From NCBI GenBank assembly GCA_037447605.1, contig CM074804.1, positions 7,029,249-7,093,248 on the forward strand: a stretch of 64,000 nt of DNA. The letters are read 5' to 3'. Shown piece by piece: positions 1 through 15,661 of the stretch. The stretch's first letter is position 1, and each line of letters opens with the position of its first letter. Origin of the DNA: Zygnema circumcarinatum. Its lineage: Eukaryota > Streptophyta > Zygnematophyceae > Zygnematales > Zygnemataceae. The notes under the pieces are model-generated. The model ran no database searches. It saw nothing but the letters and a program-made list of their open reading frames with translations, and was not told where the DNA came from. Position numbers and translations under genes: made by a program.

Positions 1-2117
1 TTGAGCTGCAGTAGAGTTAGAAGTAGAGTGACTGGACACTCACTTGAATATGAGGGCCCCTCCGATCCCGAGAAGGCCCGCAGTCGCTCCGGCCACCACC
101 ATGATGCATACAGCCTGATGCGGAAGCGAACGTGGAAGTGTTAGCAAAAGTTAAATCACTAAGTGTTTGTCTGCGAAACTCATATAGACTTAACCATTCA
201 GTTCATATTCGTCATAGGAAGACAGCACCTGGAGAAGCTTGAACACCCCATCCTGTTGCGAACGTTCATTGTCTCGACCGAGCAGAAGCTGCTGCATGCC
301 TCGGTCCATGCTCGCCGGATTATTCTTTAGTTTCCGCATCTGCCCGTATCCAAGGATTGCAAGGTGGCTTTTCTCAGTGCGGCCAGGACCCACATGAATA
401 GTGGTAAGTGTTGTCGACATTTTTGGTTGGCATCACCGATTTATATTGAAAATAGAAGTATGAAAAACGACGTCACGTTGCACCGTGAGTAGAGACGTGT
501 AAAGGTAGGCAAGCAAACCAAAACAAATTGCTAATGATACGTGTGGCATCGCGAACCTAATCGTTTTGAGGAACGAGAACTGACCTGCACCAATACCATC
601 ACAAGTGTGACGCATCCGCAGAAAGCGGTCTGCCCAGCCCAGAACGCAAAATACGGCGGGCTACATTTTTCGCTCCGAGTCATGCCTAGCTTGAACGAGA
701 GGAACACAACCCATAAAACTGCCATCTCGACAACCACCCACAACAGTAAAATTGTCAGCCTTACAACCCGCATCACTGGGAAAATCAGCCGCCGGAGCTG
801 GAAAGTTACGACGAAACTTTACGTATGCTGCAGACAGAGGCTTATACGGCAACAGGAGACTAACCGATGATCAAGAGGAGAGGAACCACCGAAGTGCTGA
901 CGCGTTCCTTGACATGTTGGAGGTTCCCATTCTCTACAACGTGTTTCAAATGATTAAGTTCCATAAAGACATCGTGGCTCATCTCGGCCCACTTCCCATG
1001 TCTGAGATGCGCCATGCCTCGACTCAAGGCACTACCTTCTTCCTTTGTCTCACTTTCCGTATGGAGAGGTTCTTCCTCATCGTGTATATGTTGCTCACCA
1101 ACTCCTAGATGCTCCTGCAAGGTTGTATGCAACAGGAACAGTGTGATACATCTAGCTTTTCACAAGCGCTGCTGTTGAGCACCAACATAATAAGTGGGCC
1201 GTGTGATCCTTCAAGAAAGATGCAAGCAATTTATCCAACGCAATACCTAAGGTTGCCCTCTTCCAGTTCAGTAGTTCAACAGTAATGCGTGTCTTGCCTG
1301 TTGTCGCTTCTGCTGAGTTTCAGCTTTCCATGCATGGACAGCCTTCTTCCCAGTCTTGTATATGACAAACGAGAGTAATATGACCAGGCCAAGGGACTGC
1401 AGCCAATTAGGCAGCAACGAATTGAAAATGACCCCAAGCCCGGTCCCAACGAGTAGTGCAGGTATGAATGTAAGCGCCAAGGTGAAGTCGATGAGAGAGG
1501 TATGGTCGTCGAGAGGGTTGCGCTGCAAAATCCCATATAAGGAGCTGGCAATGGCGCTATTCTCCCCCAAGCCCCCCCCCCCCGGATTGTTTCAGACCTT
1601 TTGTTACTCAAACAAGAATGTAGGATGACAGAAGCTATATTGGACTTGCGAACGACTGCTACCAGAATTGGTGCATTGTTGGAAAACATTCAAACTCCAC
1701 AAAAACTTCTCTCACTTCGTCGATGTATCAATGGGCTCCGAAACTATAATTCAACCGTGATCAACCTATGCAGACTTTTTAATGCTGCACTCTGATCCAA
1801 GGCAGCTGATTTCTTCCTACTGCGCCCTGTGTCTATCCCCCCCAGAGAAACAGTCGACAGCAATGACGACCGGCACGGTGACAGTCAAAGAAAAGCACAA
1901 GAGCTCGACTACTGCAAATGAGAACAAAATCTCACTGTGTACTAAAATGTCCTGTAAAGTACCTGCAGGCCACCACTGTGTGAGATAGAGCAGTCGAGGA
2001 GTTGATGTCAAATCCCAGAACCTGTGTACGAAGCACCCATGCCGTCGCATGACCCAGAACCTCTGCAATTTTAACAAAGACAGGCCGATTCGTGCTAACC
2101 CAACTCCAACTTTTCAC
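1..2117 (-). CDS. TauE/SafE-family membrane transporter (partial; 3' end outside window)
   Basis: Fragments of a plant sulfite exporter TauE/SafE family protein lie on the minus strand. In gene order they are: a piece with LGFDINSSTALS near 1969-2050, matching the family's LGFDxKTSAALS helix; a membrane exon near 1300-1560 with SAIASSLYGILQ and LVGTGLGVIFNSLLPNWL; a hydrophilic loop near 870-1110; a helix near 600-776 with VLWVVFLSFKLG; and an exon at 44-114 encoding MMVVAGATAGLLGIGGAL, the second family repeat's glycine-rich motif. That exon ends in a GT donor, so the gene continues beyond position 1. Family members are multi-pass anion or sulfur-compound exporters. I could not find the N-terminal GGIGGGG exon, and several junctions are unresolved. 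One exon border holds a 12-13 base G run. A decayed copy is possible. Confidence 0.72.
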
Positions 2118-2917
2118 GAGGTCAGCATTTCAAGAAAGAATGAGTGGAATTTTTTTCAGTTACATTAACAATTAGCACTGATATTTAAGCTTTCGGTTTC
2201 CCTGTTCTTTAGTGTTGTCATTTCTGTTTAAGATTTTATTAAAAAATCCTGCACCAAGATCTCCAATTCAACAGTTCTTGCAGGACCAAAGCTTTCGCCT
2301 TTATTTGGAAATCACCCTCTAATCGTTCGAATCCACTGAGAACTATGTAAGCAAAAGGAATCTCGCATAGTAAAAGGAGGCAACTAACATCGCTTTTCTG
2401 CGCTTATTTTCAACTTATCGATGAGCCTACATGTATTCATCTGAACAAGATTGCCTGAAGAAAGTGCTGGCGACTTGTACAAACATAAGAAAAATACCCT
2501 ATCCTTTCCCCAAAAAAAGATCAGTCATAAAAAAGAGATAGAAAACACACCGAGTTGAATAAGGGCATGTAGAACGGCCCCCCTCCAATGCCTGCCGAGT
2601 TCGCCAATAAAGCACACTGCGGCAAAAATATGTGACGAATGAAAATGAAACAAAGAACGGAGATATTTAATGTCCAAAAATCTTAAAAAAAGGAATGTAC
2701 TTAGATTCCTGAACATTGGATGATCTACATCTTGCTGTACTTTCATGCTTTACCAGGCAAGCGAGCAGCAACGCTCCCGCGTTAACCCAGTTCCACTCAA
2801 AGCTTGTATCAGGCCCTGGCACCCCCTGCAAGGGCCTGCTGCTGTTGTTCAGCAAGAGAGCCCACAGCGTTTCATTGGAATGCAGGCTTGCAGCCGCCAT
2901 GGATTCCCTCGTCTGCA

Positions 2918-2971
<54 letters not shown>

Positions 2972-4234
2972 GAAGCGAGCGCGCCGGAACAAAAAAACGG
3001 CTTGTTTTGACGTCAAGGGCAGGGCCAAAACTTTTTACCAGAGTTAGACGCACATGGTTCGGGGTTAACTCAGTTGATCCTTCTCCATAGAGCCGTTGAC
3101 CCAGAGTAGATCCGGATTCTTCTCTCTATCGGAGGTCTGCAGGACCGCACAGGGAGATAGATGCTCATTATCAGGGACCAATTGTAACCGGATCCACCCT
3201 CGATCAACGTGGATGGCCCGACGCTGCGTCCGCGAATCAGGGCAGGGTTGATCTGGAGGGTAATATGGATCTTGCAAAGTGGACCCTTTCCATGCACCTG
3301 AGCGAGTTTCATGACGCACGACGGCTCGCCACGCGTCAAGCAGAGCATGAAAGGGCGCGACACGTGGCAGAAGGGGGTACGTCTTGCATGCCGGACTGGC
3401 CGAGAAAGGCTGACTGCAGCATGCGACACATGGCGAATGGTTGTCCGGCCACATCAGCACATGTGACGTCACGCCCACACCACAAACCAGGTTTTTCCAA
3501 CGGCAAAAAACTACGAACCGGTTCGCATGGCGTCGCACAACACCAGGAAGTGTGAGAAGTGGGAAGAGCCATCCCGACGGAAGGAAGGCAGGAAGGCAAG
3601 TATTTGAAGCCATGTAACTGAACATGTAGCTTTACTATTACATGAGGAGGAAGTGACTTGAGACATGGGCCCTGCTGGCCATGTTCGGGGCATGAACTTC
3701 AAGCAACGTATGGAGCTCGTGACGAATGAGAAATGAAGATTGAAAGGAATTTGTGACTGAAGTTATTTATGATATTGGAGTGAGGAGCAGTAAGGAAGAG
3801 TATTGGCGTCGATGTGGTGTTGGTGTCCAATCCATGCGATGCCCAGGCCTATCTGCACGGGCTTTCTAAGCCTTCCATGACCAAAGGGCCTTACTATGTT
3901 ATTTAACTTTTCAAAGCGTCTAGTTCGCCCAGCTCGTCTGACAAACTTATCCTCCAGTGCTTTATTTTTCATTTCTTGCTATGCAATGAACCGCTTTGGG
4001 CGCAGTGAAGGATGATACCGCAAAAAGAAGATGCCAAAGTAATTACACTCATGGGACGCGGCGTACCATGCCTATAAAGCCTTCATTCTATCTTTCCCTT
4101 TTACATCAGTAGCCTCTTCAGACTCTTCATCGTCCTCAGAAAGGTCCATTCGTTGCTCCTCCCAATTCGGACCTACATTGCAGGAAACAGCACTTGGGTT
4201 CTGTCGACCCCGCCCGTATCCGCTCCTCCCACTC
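2118..4234. other. Intergenic region between the TauE-like gene and the GGT-like gene
   Basis: I recognise no coding exon here. It contains a GA microsatellite near 2919-2968 and a GC-rich stretch at about 3250-3560. A short minus-strand frame at 3763-3972 has no family resemblance that I can name. The missing 5' exons of the TauE-like gene would be expected in the left part of this region, but I could not identify them. Confidence 0.5.
2919..2968. repeat. (AG)n microsatellite
   Basis: About 24 uninterrupted AG dinucleotides, directly visible. It gives rise to Arg-Glu or Leu-Ser repeat frames on the two strands that are not genes. It lies in intergenic DNA and is a likely polymorphic marker. 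Confidence 0.95.
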
Positions 4235-7200
4235 TCAGTAGCCCATAGCGCAGCCGTCCGAGCGCCCCTCTGAGCCCGCCCACAGCACGCCCGTCTCCTT
4301 GTGCCGCAGGATGACCTGCCCCCTTCCAAAAAGGTCGCGCTCTGCGCCCCCCGCGACCTTTGTTTGATGCCCCATCGCTGTCAGCGCCGCGGCAAGCTCC
4401 GCCCTCCCCGGGCCATCCTCCAGCGCCACTTGGCTGAGCTCCACTGGGTGAGGGCCGTGGCCTCGTTCAAAGCAGGGCAGACCGGTGATGCAAAATCGAG
4501 GAGCATCGAGCGCGCTCTGAGGGTCAAGATTGAAGTCGATAAGATTGCTGAGCACCTGCAAGTGACCTTGCGGCTGCATGAATCCTCCTGCAGGCCCAGA
4601 AGGGAAAGCCCAAAAGCTCTGCATCAAAGCTGATGGATTGAAGTTCAAGGAAAAAGCTTATACCTTGATTCTGTGGGTTTGTTTGGTAATGTTTTGACCT
4701 ACGGATTACTAGACCAGAGGGACCTGACCTGACGACAGTTTGCTACCTGCACTTAATGCTCAAGGGAACACAGTGCAGAGATACTCGCACTTAAACAGTT
4801 TTGCTAATGGCGGCTGCAGGAGCTCTCGTGGAGATATACCTCCGACTGCTCCCTGATGTATTATAACAACCTGCTAATAGGAGCAAAAGACAACACAAGA
4901 GAGAGGACACACCCATTACTCCAAAGACACAATGGAGCTGTCCTGAGTGATGGCCCGGCTCGGGCGGCAATGTGCAGAGGCCAGGGATGATGGTGTGGTA
5001 CGGCCGCTTGTGAGGGGCCAAGCAGTTCACATGAGACAGATCAAGAGAGAAGTTGTGGCCACGATTCTGAAGGGAAAATCCACAGCCTTTCGGCACGATA
5101 CCAGTTCCAAAACCCCTGCATGGTCCCGGCGTCTTTTGCAAGATCAATAGCAGAACACATTACGGAAGAAAATCTGTAGCACAACAAGTACGTTCTATAC
5201 AGAACATACGAAGAGCAATGGATACCTTACAATGAGTACAAAATGCTAAAAGATTCACGAGTTCAGCGTTAGATAGATCAGGACAAGCGCTTCGGTGCCA
5301 CAGGCAAGTTACTGTGTTTCATAGTGATATTTTAAAAACAATCAGGGATCCCGCAACCACAAACTTGCCAAAGTCCCCGATAACATACATGTAGTTAGAA
5401 TTGATCATGCTGCATGCGTTGCCTTCTGCATCAACTGCACAAAAGTAGGCAGTATCTGAGCCACCTCCCATGGGGCCTGCAGTGACTTTGGCGGCCCTTT
5501 TTGGGTCGATACTGTGAGCTCGCTTCCCTGCATAGCTTTTGGAAAGGAGCTCTTCAATTGGAATCTTTTGGTGCTGTGGGTCCGCAACATAGGTGAGAGT
5601 ATCGGCAAAGGCCATCCGCATTGCTTCAATGGCCGCATGTTGATGCTCAATGCCCCCTCTCTCCAGATCGCCCGCGGTCCAATGTGCCTCCAAAATGTTT
5701 AGAGCCAACAAGGCTGCAATACCTTGAGTCGGAGGTGGTATTTCCCACACATGAATACCGCGATAAGTTGACGAAATGGGTGGATCAAAGGACGATTTAT
5801 GCGCAGCAAGGTCCTCAAGAGTCATTACACCGCCTCTCGCTGCAAGGACATCCACAATGGCCTGTGCTGTACGCCCTCTATAAAAGTCTTCTTTGCCATA
5901 AGCTGCAATCAACCTCGCTAACTTGTCACCAACAGTATTATAGTACAAAATTAACATGCTTATCGAGCTAAACAGAGAGGACATAAATCGTCACAAGAAA
6001 CTGCAAAACAGGATACAAGTCACCAAGAATCTCGCAAGAACACATACCAGCAAGTCGACGCAGAGTGTTGCCCAGGGTTTTATTATGCATCACCTCTCCT
6101 GCTCGAGGAGCCCGCTTGCCCTCAAACAAGAGCTCACTACCATTTGGACCCCCACACTCAAGCTGCCACCCTCCCCAAATGAAACGATTATGTCAAGTGT
6201 TGTCAGCCTTCTCTTCCGTGCACTTATGGGAAAAAAAAGAATTTCTCAGAGCCCACCTGCCGCACACCTCGTGCCCATTGGTCCGCGGTTATGGGCGCAA
6301 CAGCCCACCCTTCTTCGGCAAGCTGAATTGCTGGCTCCAACACCTTCTCCAAAGAGAGACGTCCATACTTCTCCACAGTGTCGGCCCATGCAGCAGCGGC
6401 TCCTGGCACTGTGACTGTCAGTGCGTCAAATGGAGGCAGCAGAACGTTATAGCCCCTCTCCTTGACCAGATCCAGGGTCAGCCCAGCTGGACTGCATGCC
6501 CCAGGTCCGATTCACCAATCGCAACTCCTTCGCAATCTCTGCTCTTCAAAATTGATAAAATATACTGGCTGTTATTGAATTTTCGAAAAGAGAAAAATTG
6601 TAACTGAAATCAAGTGGAAAAGCTAAACATTGTCGGACTTACACAACCTTGTCAGAGTTGTCGTTGCGTGGACGTGGACAACTCAGGAGCCAGTTAACTT
6701 TTTATTGTTCAAATTTGAAGGGTGTTTCTAGCCACTTGAAAGGAAGTAGATGGTTTCACACATGACACGAGATTGGTGGTTGAAGCATTCAACTCCCAGG
6801 GGTTTCGAAGGGGTGATTACAGTTGGTTACCTGCGACCATTGCCCTGTATGCTCTCGACCACCCGGCGTTTAGCATCGTACCACATCACAAACGCATCCC
6901 CGCCTGCACGAGCCCTTGGCGCTTGAATTCAAGATAACACTAAAAAACCTCACATACAAGCTTAAACGCATCTGAGAGGCTGCTAAAAACCCAAATGACA
7001 GGCATCCGCAATCCTGTGTTTGCTCCACGCCTCATTTCACTCATCATACACCCTGGCAAGGCTCCTAAGGACAAGGAAGTGAAAAATGCAATCATGGCTC
7101 TGCACTCGCACAGCTCTGCCTATTCCCACGGATATGACCTAAGACGAAGAGGCTGTGAAGTCACACCAAGGCCGGTTGAACAGGGTTCAGTCACATTAAG

Positions 7201-7356
7201 CGCAGCAGCCATGGCCACAGCTGCATCTGCAGCTGTTCCTCCTGCTTGCAGAATGCGCAGACCAGCTTCCGATGCAAGTGGCTGGCTTGACGCCACTGCA
7301 CCTCGCCGAGCAAGAATGGGAGACCTCCGAGAGATGTACGAACTTTGCTGCGCCAT
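4235..7356 (-). CDS. Bacterial-type gamma-glutamyltransferase-like protein (Ntn hydrolase)
   Basis: Seven exons read on the minus strand: 7167-7356, 6831-6903, 6257-6491, 6048-6162, 5389 to about 5950, 4913-5115 and 4235-4587. All junctions keep phase except the 5' border of exon 5, which I could not place. The N-terminus has [19 protein letters not shown]. The [10 protein letters not shown] segment has the threonine expected to become the autoprocessed nucleophile. Later come [33 protein letters not shown] and the C-terminal SDGCAMGY. This set resembles the YwrD-like branch common in bacteria more than canonical plant GGT1-4. The family cleaves gamma-glutamyl bonds such as those of glutathione. 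No signal peptide is evident, so a cytosolic location is likely. The substrate is inferred only. It is head-to-head with RPC3, with 222 bases between the start codons. Confidence 0.85.
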
Positions 7357-7578
7357 GGCCTTCTCTCAGCAATGTCAAGAGAGTTCTCTTCTTCTCCCTG
7401 CGTTGAATAATAAGCAGCTGCTGCAATTGCAAGGCGGCATTTCCGTCTCGTTGAAACTTGGGATGTGAACATATGTTATAGTTGCTCGCGTACGCGCGCT
7501 CGCTCTCTTCCGGCAGCAAAGTGGCGACACATATCGCTGCAGTGCATCTCTTCTATCTGACCTTCTTCTGCAAAGGCC
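7357..7578. promoter_or_regulatory. Shared 222-base promoter/5' UTR region of GGT-like gene and RPC3
   Basis: The start codons of two divergently read genes are only 222 bases apart, so both 5' leaders and core promoters must fit or overlap here. A GCGC-rich palindromic stretch (cgcgtacgcgcgctcgc) sits near 7488-7504. No TATA box is convincing. The bidirectional function is inferred from layout. Confidence 0.55.
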
Positions 7579-10500
7579 ATGTTGACCCGCCATGGCCGAA
7601 AGCTGGCATGTGAGGTTATTCTTGAGCATTTTGGCGAGACAGTGGAGGTGAGCCTGCATCACTCGCCAGCATTATGACCATCCGCATCTTGAATGTAGGA
7701 CAATTGATGTCGTACTTTTGCCGGCATTTACTTCTGCAATGTCTATATTGCAAAAGACACATGAGAAGAAATGCCTCCAGGTGACATGATACTCAAGAGT
7801 GGTACTCAGCAGAATGTAATGAATGGCCGTGCGAGGTGCAGAAAGTTTGCAGAGTGTTAGTGTTCCGTGGCCAGCAATCCCTTGGCGACATAGGGCGCCA
7901 AACTAAGCTGCCCCCTAGTCAGCTGAGAAGTTGTTTGTTGGTGCTCATACAACACAACTGTGTGCAAGCTTTCCGCATTCAAATTGACCGTATGTACCCT
8001 CTCGGCCCTTTTCTTGATCCACTTCTCCACAAGTTCTGCTTGCCGTGCTTCTGTGTTACCTTGGAGACTCTGGCAACTTTTTATTGTCTAGACCATGGAT
8101 ACTGGTTTATGTGAGAGTACTTCAGCACTGCCCCCGGCATTGTGTCCTGTCCTCTATCAGCTTTCTTTGGAGGAGAATCAAGGGAACCGCTTCTTGCGTT
8201 GGATTGACCATACCATGCGCCCATGTTTTTCTGACAGAAAACAAAGCATACTTCCCTTCTCTAATGTGTAGTGGTACTGGTCGTCTGGAGTTGGTCATGC
8301 TCACATAGGTTATTCCATCAATTGATTTTTGCACTTTTTACTCCCTATTGGTTGAAGTTCTTTGGTCTGACCATGATGGATGCGGCCTTGTGTATTGTCC
8401 TTAAAAGTCTGCAGCCAGACGTTTTCATTGAGTTTCAGTAGTGGCAATCTTGCAAATAGAGCGTCAGACACGACTGTTTTGCAAGTTAAAAACTTTTTTG
8501 CCGTATGCTGCATGGCTGCAGCAAATCAACCTGGAGCCAAGAGCCAAACGCAATACATTGCTTTGGTCGATACAATCCTACTACGTTTGCGTTTTCCCAA
8601 ATTCATGATGCACATTCGAGAGACTCTGGGGCCGGAGGTACTCCCCTGCTCGTTTTTGCCAGAACTTGGCAACCACGTTGCTTCAAGATCCCTTCAGGCA
8701 GCAGTTAATAAGAAGAAAGGTGGAAACGATAATGCAAAAATGCAATCGTCAGGCTTCTATAAGTCGAATTGTCTCATTTGACCCGAACCTGGAGGTTGGA
8801 TTTGCCTGCTCTCTAATTCTTGACATCCTTCAATCTCCATCTTACTTCACCTGTGACGAGTGGCCAAAACCGTTATGCGAAACAGGGCTACCTTTTCATC
8901 CACTTATGTTTTCTGGTCCAGTTACTTTTAAACTGCTTAGGTGAGCAGCTGGCACAGCAATGGCACAGCTGAGAAGTTTCCTCGGCAAATGCCTTCTGCT
9001 TAGCTTGTCCGTCGGCTGATGCTTTTCTTTGTGTGCAGGCTGAGGCCCTTCTTCAGGGCCTTTTAGAGCACGGGCGCCTCACAGTGGACCAACTTCTGCA
9101 GCGAGCCATGGCACACTCCACGAATTGTAAGTGTTTACCTGCTCTGCAGAATTGATACGGGACATGACTGCCCAATGGTTTTATTGTTATTGGGCTCATA
9201 GAAAGGTTTTGCAAGACAGATGGCTTAATGGGCGAACGAAAACTGGATTTGGGAATTGGAATGCAGCAGAAGCAGACGTCGAAGTAGCTGTGAAGCGTGC
9301 TTTCTCAGCGTTGGTGAGGGCGGAATATGTGGAACGCTGTCCCATACCCGAACCTGTCGTGTCTGCTCGTTTCATCTCTGATGTTATTAAGAAAAGCCTG
9401 CGTGGTGGAAGCGTGAGTGGCCTCAACCAGTATGCTCTGCCCTTATAGATATGTGTACTTGAACTGTTCCCTACACAATCTACTTTGGAACTAAGAAGGA
9501 ATAAGCTCATCGGGTATTGCCCCATCATCTCAGACAGAAAAAAATTGTTTTAGTGGTGTACCACCTCTAGATTACCATCGGTGAATGCTTGAAGCATTCT
9601 GACAAGGGGCCACAGTGCGGCAGAGAAACCGAGGCACATTGGAAGCAGAGGGATATTTCCTCATGGAGGAAGAGCGTCTAATGTTCGCTGCTCGCCCCAA
9701 TGAAGCCGATCGGTTCCGCCTTCCGCCGTCTGTGATTGCCGCGGCGGATGATGACACGAATGCTCCGATCAGCGAGCAGCATGCGAGCAGCAATGGCCAA
9801 GTTGGCATGAAGGTGCCGTTTCTCATCTCCCCACGAAGGGCTGCTTTTTTTTACAGCTGTTAGGGACAATGCAGGGGTGGTTCTTGGACATCGCAAATGC
9901 GTTTCACATGAAAAAGCGAATCATGCGATTCTGGGATGTTGAGATTTGCAGAGGAAACGGCTTGAATCTAGTTCCGCAGCAGACAGCAGTCCCGAGGTGA
10001 AGGAGGTTTTATGGCGGCTGAACTTTGAGGAGTTTCTGCGATGTTTTCGCCATCAAGTGAGGTTATACTCCGTGATTGCTGACGAAAGAATTTACTCACT
10101 TAAGCCACCCACGAGAGAGATGGTGAAGCTCGCAACAGCAACTTATCTCTGGAAGCCTCTGCAAATCGCTTATGTAAACGACTGCATTGGGTGTGGCAGG
10201 TCTGCATCACACATGTCAAGGAGTATTTTGATGTTTCTGCAGGTCTTGTAGTTGCAGCAATTCTTCAGCAGACCCGACCGCAGGAGAGTTCCGTCCGTCA
10301 GCCCACGTCAGGTTAGCTTTCCGCTCATGTGCTCGTTTTCAAAAAATCACTCAGAACGTGTTTTCTTTGGAGCCATTTGCCGGAGAACGTGTGGCTGAAA
10401 GCCATCCATTTCATTTGACTCTGCCAGCTATTGGGAATTGCTAAAGCATTGGAGAGCGGGTTTTTGGAGGTAGCAGCATCGCTGTCATTGGAGTCAATTT

Positions 10501-12477
10501 CGCAGGCTGTGCGCTTATCTCCAGAGGGATGCACTATGAGCACAGACCGGGTCCGCCTAGCCCTGCAGCAAATGGCAGCCGATTCAACAGAGCCCATACA
10601 GCGGTCGACTGAGGGAGGCTCTCAGTTCTTTGTCAGTATCCAACACATGCAATTGCGTCTTTTGGCGGGCTGCTATGAGCATCTGGAATTGAAGTGAGGT
10701 TTGTTGAAGGGGCAGAGGTCTTCATAAAACGGGAAGGAAATTCATTTGTGGAGCGGGCGAAATCTACTTTTGTGTGACTGCGAACACAGGATTAATGACG
10801 AGAGAGGCATGGCTGACTGTGTCCACAAAAAACGAAACTTGTTTGTTGTTTCATATGACGCATGACTTTTCTCCGAGTATGCGTCGACATCGGAATGCAC
10901 ACGTAATATGCCCTTAACTGCAAACGTCAGACATGAAAAAGATCGTGGCTGTGGTGAAATTGCGTGAGGTGAGTATCGACGAGCCTGTTTTTCACTCATC
11001 CGCATTTACGTTTATTCGGAACCACTTCTGCCGAACTGTTGAGGGAGGTTCTATGGCACGGTTTCTTATCGATACGTGAAGGAACGAGAATTTTGTTGCC
11101 TTCCATTTGATGACCACATTGTGCTTCTTACATGGGGTTTAGTATGCCAGGTAGAGGCTATCATTTCACAACGCTATGGAGTAGCTGGATGCCGTATCTT
11201 TCGGCTCCTGCTTCTTAAACGTCAGCTTGAACAGAAGCAGGTGGGTTTAATCCTTCGGGAGCTGTCTATTCCCGTTTTTGTGAAATGCTAATGCTTTTGC
11301 CCATGGGGATTCTCTCCCTGAATAGTTCACTGCACGCTTGAGAACTGTTTCTGTACGTCTTTGCATTGCAACTTGCTACTTCACCTGTAGTCTTCATGGA
11401 TTTGTCTATTCATGCCTAAGCACTGCTTTCATACCTTTGCAGTCTCATGCTCACCTAGGATGCGGCTCGAAGTATCATTTACTTGAGACTTCCTGCGAAA
11501 CTGACATACAGTATTTGATAAATCCTACTATTAGGGATGGACAGATCGGTGAAATGGCGATGATTCCCCTGAAGGACTCCCGAGAGCTCCTTTACAAAAT
11601 GCTGAAGGATGAGTATGTTACTCTACAGGTAAGTTCACTGAAAATAAGTTCACCGCATTCGTATTGCCAGGCGAAAGAGTGCTGTGGTGATGCATCTCTG
11701 ACCCCTCCCAAGCTGTGGGGGCATCCCTGCAGGAAGTTGCAAAAACAGCAGAGCACGCCCCGTCTCGCACCTTCTATCTTTGGCGGGTGCATCTGCCCGG
11801 GGTTATGCGCAAACTGTTGGACCACATGTACCATGCGGCGTCCAATTTGCGGCAACGACTCAAGCATGAAATGGAGCAGGAGCAGGAGGTACGTGGCCTC
11901 TACTCTGCGTGCACGGCTCCCACTGCTGAGGTTGTTCCCAAGGCAGGATTTGAAGGATAGTAAGCGTATGTGCACATAAGTGAATTTGACTACCTGCGGA
12001 ATGCTGCATATAACGCATGGTTTCTCTGGGGAGTGGTCATTCTTGCCAACTGTGCTTCATGAGCTTTGTGTATCCACCACATGCCATCAAACTATTGGAG
12101 TTCAATACTCAGTCAGGAAGAGAACCAGTAAAGTGGACGAGCCAGATTTGAATGCATTTGTAGCATCACTTTAATTAAACCTTGTCCATCAAACTCGGTT
12201 TGGTTGTAAAGAATTGTCCAGTAGCCTGCTTACTTCATGCAGCTGAGGCTACCCATCTGACCTTAGTTGTCATTCTCTCACCTTTCCCCGTGTCTGAACT
12301 CTGCAGGTGCTTGCTCTGCTAGAGCAGCGCCCAGCCTCTGCCGGGGGTGTGGCTCCGCCCATTCAGTTGACTGCAGCACAGAGGCAGCGCTTGGAGCGCA
12401 TTCGGCGCGTGGCTTCGGTGTTGGAGACCTCCTTGCTGAGGCTGGACGATGTCATCATGCTGTTCTCCAGTTGTTAG
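7579..12477 (+). CDS. NRPC3: DNA-directed RNA polymerase III subunit RPC3 (RPC82/POLR3C)
   Basis: Fourteen exons: 7579-7647, 7842-7989, 8522-8637, 9039-9126, 9267-9412, 9624-9812, 9952-10056, about 10252-10311, 10428-10635, 10931-10968, 11151-11240, 11545-11628, 11733-11888 and 12307-12477. They code for about 555 residues, close to the family norm of about 530-550. RPC3 is part of the RPC3-RPC6-RPC7 subcomplex that opens tRNA and 5S rRNA promoters in the nucleus. Diagnostic stretches are LPPSQLRSCLLVLIQHNCVQ (first winged helix), LWRLNFEEFLRCFRHQ, VAGCRIFRLLLLKRQLEQKQ, AMIPLKDSRELLYKML and HAPSRTFYLWRVHLPG. The C-terminus is the expected coiled coil, ending at TAG. Exon 8 is the weak point: using the AG at 10242 gives an in-frame stop, so I chose the next AG. 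Confidence 0.9.
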
Positions 12478-12918
12478 AGCTATGGGAGGGCGGCCATGGA
12501 CGGCCAGAAAGTGAATGGTGGTGGGCATATCCACTGCCTCTTTTCTTGACTAATCCCTGTCGCTAACTGTAGTAATAGCATGGAGGGGAAGGCGACAAGG
12601 GCTTACAACGTTGGTTTTGTCGTTGTTTTAGTTTGGGAGCTATCGGCCTTCGTTTTAGCAAGGAAGCATAAAACCAATGGTTGGCAGCTATATTCTTCCC
12701 CTCTATTGGCCAGGTTGTCAACCATTGCCCGTGAGAAAAAGGCGACGCATCTGTTTCTGAGAGCTGCTCGCCATCAAAGACCCTAAACTGTGGATGAAAG
12801 CGTGTGCCTTATCAGGGAAATGGTGGCCCTCTGTTTCACAGGTAGAGCAGAATCCTCAAAAAAGAAACCACTAGTTCTGTGTGAAGAAAGGCAATTTACA
12901 GCAGACAGCGCAACATGT
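12478..12918. other. Convergent 3' region between RPC3 and DIM1
   Basis: These 441 bases separate two stop codons in tail-to-tail orientation. I see no coding exon. Both 3' UTRs and polyadenylation sites must lie here, so antisense overlap of the transcript ends is plausible. Confidence 0.6.

Positions 12919-15661
<2,743 letters not shown>

Noticed and set aside
2311-2340. tRNA-like B box (cgttcgaatccactg)
   Set aside because: No matching acceptor stem, A box or anticodon arm could be drawn around it.
2667-3090. Open frames with long Arg-Glu or Leu-Ser repeats on both strands
   Set aside because: They are translations of the AG microsatellite and have no family resemblance.
3763-3972. 69-codon minus-strand frame between TauE and GGT genes
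   Set aside because: No recognisable motif, no splice-compatible partner exon and no neighbour that it would extend.
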